This document shows, piece after piece, positions 56,101 to 64,000 of a DNA stretch of 64,000 nucleotides (position 1 is the first letter of the stretch; each line of letters opens with the position of its first letter). Origin of the DNA: Ptychodera flava (Eukaryota; Hemichordata; Enteropneusta; Ptychoderidae); contig NC_091933.1 of NCBI RefSeq assembly GCF_041260155.1, positions 34,691,293 to 34,755,292 of the forward strand. Reading direction: 5' to 3'. Below the pieces are notes generated by a model that was given only the letters and a program-made list of their open reading frames with translations, did no database searches and had not been told where the DNA came from. A program made the position numbers and the translations under genes.

Positions 56101-59100
56101 ATATTACAATATGTCATTTAAAGCCAAATAAATTGTCTTTCCAATGGCAGCCCATAATCTAGGCTATGGTAAAAAGTAAGCTCAGCAGAAAACTTACAAG
56201 ACGACACATTTAACAAAAACACATGCGAGTCGGTAATACTCTGACTTCACAGTACCCTTCAAAACATGCCAGTAACAGTCATTCAATACCAATATTTTGT
56301 CTCTTAAAAGTCTAACTCATATTTTTGACATGTCCCTGTACCAAATAAAATATATTTTATACAAAGAATTGCCTTTTGTAATGTGTCTAGGAAAATAATT
56401 GGTAGAATTTGAGATTAGTTTTGATGGTAATTTGCGACATAAAACGTTGGAGTATGGGGTAAGTTTTGATCTTATTTCATGAAAACTATAGAAGATATTG
56501 CATATTGCAACATATCATTTTAAAGAAGAGTAAATTAACTTTCTAATGGTACCCATTGGCCTCGTTATTTTCAAAATAAGCTCAGCATAAGACTTACAAG
56601 AAGACAGGTTTAACAAAAACTAATGCGAGTCAGTAATACTGTTATTTTTCGGTACCCTTCAAAATATGACTGTTACAGCTACAGGATCCCAATATTTTTT
56701 CTGTTAAAAGTTTATTCCAAGTTTCTACTTGTACCTGTAGCAAATAACACAAAGTTAATACACAGTATTGCCTTCTGTATTATGTACAGGTAAATAATTG
56801 GTGGAATTTAGATTAGTTTTGACAGCAATTTGTGACATAAAACTTTGGGGTATGGGGTAAATTATGGCCCTATTTCATTTAAACTATAGAAGATATTGCA
56901 TATTGCTATATACCATTTTCAAGAAGAATAAATCACCTTTCTAATGATACCCCATAACCTAGGTCATGTTAAACAGTAAGCTCAGCAGATTACGTACAAG
57001 AAGACAGGTTTGACAAAAATCCACGTGGGTCACAAAATCGTGATTTTGTGGTACCCTTCAAAACATGACCGTAACAGCTATTGGGTCCCTATATTTTGTC
57101 TGTTAAAATCCCATTTCTTATTCTAGGGATCCCAAGGCTTCTGAAAATTACAGGTTTGTTATCCTGTGGGGTGAGGGGGGTGAGGTGCACGTAGACGCCC
57201 CCTCTAGCCTCGGCCTAATAGATTATTAGTAATGCTTGCTGTATATAAAGTAAGACAGGGAGGCATAGACAATTTTTCCAAATACGCCTTAACAAAATTA
57301 TTTATAGAAAAATATTTAAAAATTAAATTATAACAATAGACAGTCGTCAATAATCTATTTACTTGAAGGAGAAAATGGCAATATGACTATGTGTGCACGT
57401 TTTCGAGTCTTCTTTTTAAGGCTGTGCATTAGTTCATTGCATAACAATAAAATGCCAATTCACGATATACCAATGTAGCAAAACTTGCTATTTTAGTGAC
57501 TAGGGACAATAATGCATGGTAAATACCAAATTTTGATATTTATTTTCTTCTTCAGCACATTGCAATTAGTAAATAACATCCATAAATGTGTTTGATTTGC
57601 TTCATAAGGAGGAAACAATAGTTATCGTATTTTCTTCCGGTTAAAAATACTGAATTACCAGAAAAAAATCGATTTAAAGTTATCCAATTCTATGACGTCA
57701 TATTTTTTCACTAAAACTTTATGCATTTTAAAAAGACCAGTATCTAAGCTTTCTAAAACTATAAGGTATATGGCATTTCAAGCCAGTTTACTTCATCAAG
57801 GAAAGAATGTTGTACCCCTACCCCTAGCTTTTGCACACCCCATACAGATACACGCAATTCAAAATTGACTCAAGAGAAGTAGTGTATAGTTAAATATCTA
57901 ATGTTAACACTTTTTTTCTTGTTTAATATGTGGGAATAAATAATTCAAACACAAAAAGCTGTCAAAATTTTGCTTAATAACAAGTAAATCACAATTGTTA
58001 CATGGTATTTTGGGTAAAAAAATTCAAAATTGTCAAAAAAATTCATTTTAAAGTCGTCCTATTCTATGTACACAAATTAATTTTGCTAAAGTTGGTGTTT
58101 CTCATAAAGAGCAGAATCTCAGCTTTCCAAAATGTATGGTTTGTGTTATTTCATGCTAGTTTACTCAATGTAGGGGAGGATATAGTACCCCCTACCCCTA
58201 CCCATTTTTCGCCATTTTTTGCGGTACATGCAAATCAAAAACCAGCCCAGATAGGTAGTGCATCCCAAAATATCCAATGTTAACATCTTTTTTCTTGTTC
58301 AGCAGGTCCTAAAGAACAAAAAAATACCCAAGAAGTAGGGATGTGGGGGGGGGGTGCACGGTGGGCCCCTCCAGCCCACGGACTATTAGCAGAATGAAAT
58401 AAGTACTGTTTGTTTTTAACTACACATTTTGATGTATTTTTCAGGAAATATTTACCGATACGGATGCTGTATGCGGCACCTCAATGTTCCTGGCTTCGCT
58501 ATAAAAGAGAGCTCTTGGAGAACATGGTATCTCCCACTTTGATGGCGGTGTACCGTTCGTTGGTCCGTCTACAGGGTCATAGCCGTTGTATGGTTCCCAG
58601 GTCATGCCTGTGGACCTAGATTCTGTGTAAGTCTCCAGTATGTACTGATAATGGAAGGAACATAGGGCGTTTCATTGCAATATACAACTAAATTTAAAAA
58701 CGGATGTCTTCACGTCATCCAGTTTATATACCATACCATCTTGTCAGTATCAGAAATATTCATGATCTGATCGTCAACTTCTAAAAACGATATTCGTAGA
58801 TTTTTAATTAATATATATAAAGAATATAGAATTTACCGATATAATTAAATTCATTTTATAATAAATCCAATAGAGTTACTAAAAGAAGATTGTGACGGGG
58901 ATATGGTTCAAACAAGCGATTCAGTTCAGCGCAAACGAAAGAATAATCCAGAGTGAGGCTAAGTGATGTTGAGCCATAAACTTTGAATTTTCTGTCAACG
59001 TTAAGAGTTTCTTTCGTTTCTACAATTGTCAAAAATAGCTTTTCCTATGAAAATCGGTGTCTTCTTTCAGTTCTACTATATCCCTCACATAAACTTAGTT

Positions 59101-61459
59101 AAAAAGACGAGCCGTTTTTTGCTAGGACAGTTATAAATTGTAACCAATATACTAATTCGATGTAAACATTTCCCAACGAGGTTCGACCTGAAATTATTAA
59201 ATCTATATTCTTATTGGTTGTGCTAATTTGAATAGTAATATTCAAATGCTGTACTCACGTGTAAGGCACTAGAGGGCGAGATACTCTCGATAGTCATTTT
59301 CTTGGCAGCCTGGGAACCATAGCAACAAAACTGATCGACATATTGGATCAGAGCATCACGTGCTTCATCCTCTGTGATATTGGCGGCCCTGTATGACGTA
59401 AGCAGTGACGAAATGATGTCAATGATTCAATAGATTTAAATTACTCCATGAACAAACCTTTTGATAATATACTTCAGAGCCGTGATGCCACAGAGACAGA
59501 AATTGATCCCCTCTATCCCCGGGGGAGTGGTTACTCCCAATATTTTCATACTAGGTGTGCCGCCTAAGTTGAAAATATCTACTCTTGGATATTCCAGAAC
59601 TTTGACCCATTTTTAGGTATTTTTTGACAAATTCAGAGAGGGAAATTTTTAACGTAATTCTACTGCAAGTGTTACATCTTGTTTTCATGAAGTATCAGGA
59701 CATTCCCTTGTTACTGACCCATACTTAGAGGTTTTATTCCTTGATGGAAAATGGCCATTGTTTTGGGATTTCTTCATGAAAAAGAGACCCATTCAAGCGG
59801 TACGAACCCGTTCAATGGGAGTACCCCGGGCCCAGACTTATACAACTTTCGTTAAATATGTGACTTGTGCAAAAATGTGTTTTCATTCAAAACATGCATG
59901 ACAACAAATTTTCGAATGGCGGTAGAGTATTCTTTTACGAAAAGTGCATCAATGAGTATTATTTCAGAATGCATATCAAGAGATGCTCTGTCATTATTAA
60001 GTGAAAATATTAATGCACCCCGGATTTGCACTACACCGACGAAGAACAGTGATTTGCTGTTGCTGTACTTACGAGGTATGCACTTCAACACCAGCTCGTG
60101 CTGCCGCCTGGGGGCGCTGATGTGCAGGTGCAAGAGATGTCGGCCCTATAACAAAATTGCAATTACATGTATCATCATTTAATACGTACTCAGAGAAACT
60201 TGTCTTTTCGACTTTTGATGACAATCCGTTTCATTTTATGTATTCAAAAATATGTCCGATACAAAGTGAAAAAACTAGTCGTCGGAACTGCGCCTGTGCG
60301 AGTTTCTTGTTTACAAACAATGTATTTCGTGCACGATATCTAGATGCACCTCATCATCATACCTGCAGCATTTAAATTATACGCCCGTTCCAATTATTAT
60401 GATAGACATATTTTGACTTTCATCAATAACCATCGTACATTAGATACAGTGTTTACATTGGTCGTATGGTCCCATACGACCTTTGAGCACAGTTCCGACG
60501 ACTATACATTGAATTTCTTAAATCTCTTTCCACCCGTCACAATTACAATTGAACATAAAAGGGTATCGAACTGCAGAAACTTTCTGACAAGCATGCGCAC
60601 TTTTTTTGAAACAAAAAGAGATATGATAGCCCAGTCATAGCAGCTTCGCCTCGAAACGAAACGGTACGCTGATTAGGTTTAGTTTGTAAAAAATGTCCAC
60701 TAGTCAGTGTTCCACTTTCCTATATATTTTTAACTGATTGAGGAGTCGTCTTCTGTAAAAAAAGTTTGTCTTTGAACAGGAACCCTTAAGCCAAAGAAGA
60801 AACCACACACCTGTTCCATACGCAACGTAGCCTGGAATCTGTTCATGTGCGTGCATATCAGTGACCCCAGCATAATCAGGGGTAACCTGGCTTCCATAGT
60901 TGAACTGCCCAGACGCCCCTCCATAGGATGGTTGCCATTGTGCCCCCGCGTGAGAAGGCTGTCCTAGATGTGTAAAGTCGAACAATGGTTGATTTGAAAT
61001 ACAAGTAACACAAGCTAATATGCGTGTAGGTCATCCACGTCCAGTGACGTCATGGTTTATTGAACGACGTAAATTTATCAATACAATCACTCATGCCTGT
61101 CATGATATTCATGTAATTTATGTACAGATTGAATACTTCACAAATAAACGCCTGCACACATCTTAATCAACGTGGACAAGGTGTACAATACTTGTGTTGA
61201 CAGAACGTTACAATGTTGTGACATTTCATATGCATTGACCCACTTTCATACATATACGCACAATAAGTCGGATATTCAGAAACACTGAGAATAGCACAAC
61301 ACATTGATATATACGAATGAAGATATTTTTTTTCAAAATAAGGATGAAGGGTACCTCCAAGTGTAAGTGTTTCACAGATGACAGAGACAAATTGTAAGCT
61401 ACGACATGATCAAATACATTCATGTTCTTACGGTTAATACACTTACCTGTGTACGCCAT
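48785..61459 (-). CDS. SSUH2: SSUH2-like protein (ssu-2 homologue) with DnaJ-type cysteine-rich domain, complete, 9 exons
   Basis: 391 residues from nine exons on the minus strand: 61459-61447, 60963-60811, 60145-60073, 59388-59259, 58644-58456, 51214-51045, 50445-50353, 49836-49629, 48931-48785. Phases match at every join; introns are GT-AG, and the exon 6 donor is the weak GTTGGT. Residues 1-85 are Gly/Gln/Ala/Pro-rich and probably disordered. The conserved N domain has ITEDEARDAL and CCYGS. Next come ILETYTESRS and WEPYNGYDP. A zinc-finger region follows (188-261) with repeated CxxCxGxG-type units: CHDCNGMG, CHRCHGDG, CSSCSGSG, CSQCMGVG, CDTCGGDG and CRTCRGQR. The C domain ends YAPDYPQQNC. 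Family knowledge: SSUH2 proteins have been linked to gene regulation and tooth development in vertebrates, but biochemical function is unclear. The 13-base coding part of exon 1 is very short but gives MAYT in perfect phase. Confidence 0.93.
49213..49566 (+). mobile_element. TTAA-type MITE, copy 5, in the last intron of the SSUH2-like gene
   Basis: TTAA at 49213-49216 followed by GGTAATATGTGCCTCGAAAG; the right end has TTAA at 49563-49566. The body has AATGGCCGCTATCCCTGTG and the GTTAACCCTATGGGGA block of the family. It occupies about half of the 697-base last intron (48932-49628). Confidence 0.85.
50080..50145. repeat. (TA)n microsatellite
   Basis: About 65 bases of TA repeats with two interruptions, in intron 7 of the SSUH2-like gene. 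Confidence 0.97.
51736..54130 (+). repeat. Left inverted arm of foldback element 2
   Basis: From the tip: terminal repeat and a C run; two G-rich modules beginning near 51921 (GGGTAGGGGTAGGGGTACTA) and 52293 (GGGGTAGGGGTACAACATTC); an inner terminus-like block at about 52897-52945 (ATTAGGCCGAGGCTAGAGGG); then units of about 400 bp, marked by GGGTACC-type words at about 53060, 53460 and 53860. Confidence 0.9.
54058..54710 (+). repeat. ~327-bp direct duplication at the centre of foldback element 2
   Basis: The block from TACCCCATACCCCA, through GACATTTCCAACTATGAAAG and GCAGGATACATGTATATG, to AAGCTTTTATCACTTTTT occurs at about 54058-54385 and again at about 54383-54714. The copies differ only by a few single-base changes and homopolymer-length changes, so this looks like the most recent duplication in the element. 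Confidence 0.9.
54830..57070 (-). repeat. ~400-bp tandem units in the right half of foldback element 2 (6 units)
   Basis: TATGGGGTAAG-type words recur at about 54843, 55243, 55637, 56040, 56450 and 56850, and the AGTACCCTTCAAAACATGA-type words at about 55040, 55440, 55850, 56250, 56645 and 57050. This half has six units where the mirrored left half has three clear ones. Confidence 0.85.
55990..58385 (-). repeat. Right inverted arm of foldback element 2
   Basis: Reverse complement of 51736-54130 with the same block order, including the inner terminus-like block (about 57180-57230, CCCCCTCTAGCCTCGGCCTA) and the outer terminus. By eye the arms differ by a few percent, including a short duplication (TAGATATTGTA) near 56090. 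Confidence 0.9.
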
Positions 61460-62216
61460 TTTGTCAGGGAGACTGGCTACACCGGTTGGACGACATTTTT
61501 AGCAGCAATTCATGCTGTATAAATTGGCGTTGTGAAAAACTGAACACTAATTACGCTAGATAATTTGAATCCATACAGAACTGGGGACTAGTAGTTCATG
61601 CTTCAAGCGGATTCACACGTCTGGTTACTAAGCAACGAACAAACAATCTGTAGATTGTGAAAGACATGCAGACTGGGTCCCTTGACCTTAATTCAATGAT
61701 CATACAAAGAACACTTTTGAATATGAAACGCCGCTCTGAAGTCGTATGTAGTCTGTAGACGCAACGTCACAGGTCAATATGAATTGACAGTCATAAATAT
61801 TATGTTTATGTTTGATTTTAATAATAAGTCACAGACGTTGAAGACGTGACTGGATATATCAAAAGTTGAGATAATAGTCTTAAATGGGTAGAACTAATTT
61901 TTCATGCTCCTTGCTTCTTTGATTGTGGTAAAACGCTTACAAGGGTGACTCTCACGTCAACGAAGTGTTTGTGTTGTATATGTAGCATTCTTGACGTTCT
62001 GTAACGTAGTCACACTGTATCGACAGTACCTTTCAAAAGGCAGGTGTTATATTTCCATCAAATTTATGGCTACGCTTTTCATGTAGATGATTTGTGATCA
62101 CATTTTTGAAATCTGAGATATCGACCCATTGAATGGGATATATTTTACACAAATCAGACAAATCGCAGCGATCATTATTTTTTAGACCACCATCCTCTGT
62201 CCTCGATGACCAACGT
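61460..62216. other. Upstream region of the SSUH2-like gene and 3' flank of its paralogue
   Basis: Should hold the 5' UTR and promoter of the minus-strand gene starting at 61459. CCACCGGTTGGACG-like GC-rich words lie near 61485-61495. No TATA box is evident and no gene is supported. Confidence 0.4.
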
Positions 62217-62480
62217 TTAAGGTAGTACGTTCTTTGACAGTCGAAGACTTAAAAGTTTGCCCAAACCTTGAAATATTTCAAATTCAAAATGCCCACAAAT
62301 TTGGAGTTAGGTCTAGGGTGGTAGATAAAAAGAAACATTTCGATTTCGAAAACCAAAGAAGGTAAAACTTTTCTTATTGCCAGAGTTTTAGAATGAACCC
62401 CAAAAGTGGTAGATCAGAAAAGAATTATAAAATTTGAGAGTCTATCCCCGAGCCGCGCATTTTAGCTAATATTCTACCTA
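62217..62480 (+). mobile_element. TTAA-type MITE, copy 6 (internally shortened)
   Basis: TTAA (62217-62220) then GGTAGTACGTTCTTTGACAG; the interior has TTCAAATTCAAAATGCC and the AGTGGTAGATCAGAAAAGAA block; it ends near ATATTCTACCTA. About 100 bp shorter than the other copies because part of the centre is missing. Confidence 0.75.
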
Positions 62481-62711
62481 TATAGTAATTGGCTTCCGAA
62501 GCATAATTTTAAATTCGCGTCTGAATAAGAAATGTTGACTCCGTTGAGATGCTAACACCGAGCGAACACACAACTGTCACGGGTACCTGATATGATTGTC
62601 ACTTTATTCAGAAATATAACGTCTCTAGACTTTGCATGAGGATATCTCTGTACATAATATAAAACACTGATATAACTTTTAAAATACAAGCAAGCAAGAA
62701 AAACATATACT

Positions 62712-62714
<3 letters not shown>

Positions 62715-62786
<72 letters not shown>

Positions 62787-62945
62787 TATATATACGTATA
62801 CTTGAGATGTACAGATAGCTCCCAGTGTTGTTCGTAGCGTGGTTGGTAATAGTAGATGAATAAAATTGCACACGTCTACTGATCTGCTTGTATATTTTCT
62901 GTTTACTCTGTTGGTAATTTTGATATATATATATATATATATAAT

Positions 62946-63010
<65 letters not shown>

Positions 63011-63014
63011 ATAT
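62715..63014. repeat. Two (TA)n microsatellites
   Basis: Long TA runs at about 62715-62794 and 62922-63014, separated by about 125 bases of unique sequence. They lie between the two SSUH2-like genes. Confidence 0.97.
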
Positions 63015-63457
63015 AATGTTGTGTATCCGCATATAAAAAACCGAAGACAAAAACACCGGACGATATTTTATTATCGTTTGACTTTATAAACAGTGAAACT
63101 TAAAACCTCAAATGTCTTGATTGCAAAATTTCAAAAGGTTCAAAGGTAATTCCAATGACGTTTCGTTCAGGTTCTTTAAAGACACAGCCGGTGACCGATA
63201 TGGTCGCAACAGGATTACGCTTGGATAAAACTTTTAATAAACTGATGTGCTCTTTTCAGCAGGATTACAAGTTTTCGATGTCTAAAACATAAAAATTATA
63301 TCCGAAAACTTACAAAAATAACAATTTTCCGCAGAGTTTAATATATCATGTGAACTGATTTTAAAACACAGATTAGAATGGCTGCAAACTTCAGTTTGAT
63401 ACCTCTGTTGTTAAGGTTTCTCTGCAGATCGGAAGTCGCAGTATATTACACATCTCT

Positions 63458-63463
63458 TTTATT
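63458..63463 (-). promoter_or_regulatory. Candidate poly(A) signal of the right-edge SSUH2-like paralogue
   Basis: TTTATT on the plus strand, AATAAA on the minus strand, about 105 bases after the stop codon of the minus-strand exon ending at 63567. Confidence 0.5.
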
Positions 63464-63566
63464 CCATATTCTTCGTGTATTAAATTTTCCATCAACATGT
63501 TAGATGCAATATCAAAATATATCAATCCTTTCGCCTTTGTAAATTTGCCAAACAGAGTAGCATGAC

Positions 63567-64000
63567 TTATAATATGGAACATCCACAACAACATTGTTGC
63601 GGGTAGTCAGGCGCGTGGACGTCGCGTTCATTGCCGTAGACCCAAAAACGAGTTCTGGTGTCCTTCCATTGGTACATACATTCGGTCACTGGTACTGCTC
63701 GTAGTTGTTGTCGCTGTGGAGAGGAGAGATTGGGGATTATGTCATTTCTGTCTGTTGCTGCTGTGGACGATGTGAAATTCCAATTGTGTAAAATCGGTTA
63801 AAATGCTGAGGTTATGTTGATTTGTTAATAAAAACATGATGTGACGTGTACTTTCAGAAATGTAGATGATAGAGGAAGACAGTTAAACAAACAAATAAAC
63901 AACATTACTGACTGACACAGAAGATAAGACGAGAACAGGGAGGCAAGTTGAGGTAGAGAGATGGGCAAATAACTAGTCTTAGATTTGGCCTACCTGTTGG
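63567..64000 (-). CDS. Second SSUH2-like gene, 3' end only (last exon and edge of the exon before it)
   Basis: The last exon, 63713-63567, is preceded by a CCACAG acceptor and ends in TAA. It encodes 48 residues beginning RQQLRAVPVTECMYQWKD, with FWVYGNERDV and the ending YPQQCCCGCSIL. It has the same length (147 bases), the same phase and about 60 percent identity by eye to the last exon of the complete gene at 48785-48931. A 280-base intron separates it from CCAACAG at 64000-63994, the end of the preceding exon, whose donor is GTAGG; this matches the CAACAG end of exon 8 in the paralogue. The rest of the gene lies beyond the window. It is a tandem paralogue on the same strand. Confidence 0.88.

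Larger units (their letters stand above)
51736..58385. mobile_element. Foldback element 2: 6.65-kb element with ~2.4-kb inverted arms
   Basis: Left terminus TAGTCCGTGGGCTGGAGGGG; the right terminus is its exact reverse complement. Both are flanked by TTA (51733-51735 and 58386-58388). The two ends match inward for about 2.4 kb (51736 to about 54130 and about 55990 to 58385). The centre (about 54130-55990) is made of further degenerate copies of the same units, so the element is almost wholly repeat. No transposase frame is present; mirrored short frames near the ends (51869-52120 and 58002-58283) are consequences of the inverted arms. It fills most of the 7.2-kb intron 5 of the SSUH2-like gene. 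Confidence 0.92.

Noticed and set aside
51869..58283. Near-identical 83- and 93-codon frames at the two ends of foldback element 2
   Set aside because: They are mirror images caused by the inverted arms, AT-rich and without homology. Not counted as genes.
62608..63056. Frames rich in Ile-Tyr
   Set aside because: Translation of TA microsatellites.
63391..63594. 67-codon minus-strand frame overlapping the end of the SSUH2-like paralogue
   Set aside because: Out of phase with the recognised last exon; it is the 3' UTR of that gene.
1..64000. CRISPR arrays, bacterial operons or phage-like systems
   Set aside because: Spliceosomal introns, a mitochondrial enzyme gene and LINE/SINE/MITE content show eukaryotic nuclear DNA. 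The tandem arrays seen have no spacers of the CRISPR type.

Overview
The window is nuclear DNA of an animal. Genes are split by GT-AG introns of 0.3-8 kb, intergenic DNA is AT-rich, and transposons are dense. Protein resemblance and repeat style suggest a marine invertebrate, possibly a deuterostome such as a hemichordate or cephalochordate, but nothing here fixes the species.

Layout. (1) 1-7.6 kb: the 3' end of an unrecognised plus-strand gene (last exon 6821-7621), with a dead LINE fragment (3240-4623) upstream. (2) 7.6-15.1 kb: no supported gene; TTAA-flanked MITEs and a 1-kb inverted-repeat element with a tRNA-like SINE head. (3) 15139-27260, plus strand: a complete four-exon SLC16/monocarboxylate-transporter-like gene (659 aa). 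Its 8.1-kb third intron is almost filled by a 7.35-kb foldback element. (4) 30290-47218, plus strand: a complete eight-exon gene for mitochondrial aminomethyltransferase (AMT, glycine-cleavage T-protein, 415 aa). Its introns hold a hAT-like non-autonomous element, a second SINE copy, a ~145-bp tandem array and a tRNA-like palindrome. (5) 48785-61459, minus strand, convergent with AMT: a complete nine-exon SSUH2-like gene (391 aa) with a DnaJ-type cysteine-rich domain. Its largest intron holds a second, 6.65-kb foldback element. (6) 63567-64000, minus strand: the last exon and 7 bases of the preceding exon of a tandem SSUH2-like paralogue that continues beyond the window.

The most unusual feature is the pair of giant foldback elements (19280-26625 and 51736-58385). 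Both have arms of about 2 kb built from tandem units, termini repeated inside the arms, and no recognisable transposase. They share a module that starts GGGGTAGGGGTA, but their ends and target-site duplications differ (19 bp against TTA). I infer that they belong to one family, or share a terminal module.

The host genes are not an operon or a functional cluster: a predicted plasma-membrane transporter, a mitochondrial one-carbon enzyme and DnaJ-zinc-finger-like proteins. All exon joins were deduced by hand from splice signals, reading phase and family resemblance, without transcript data.
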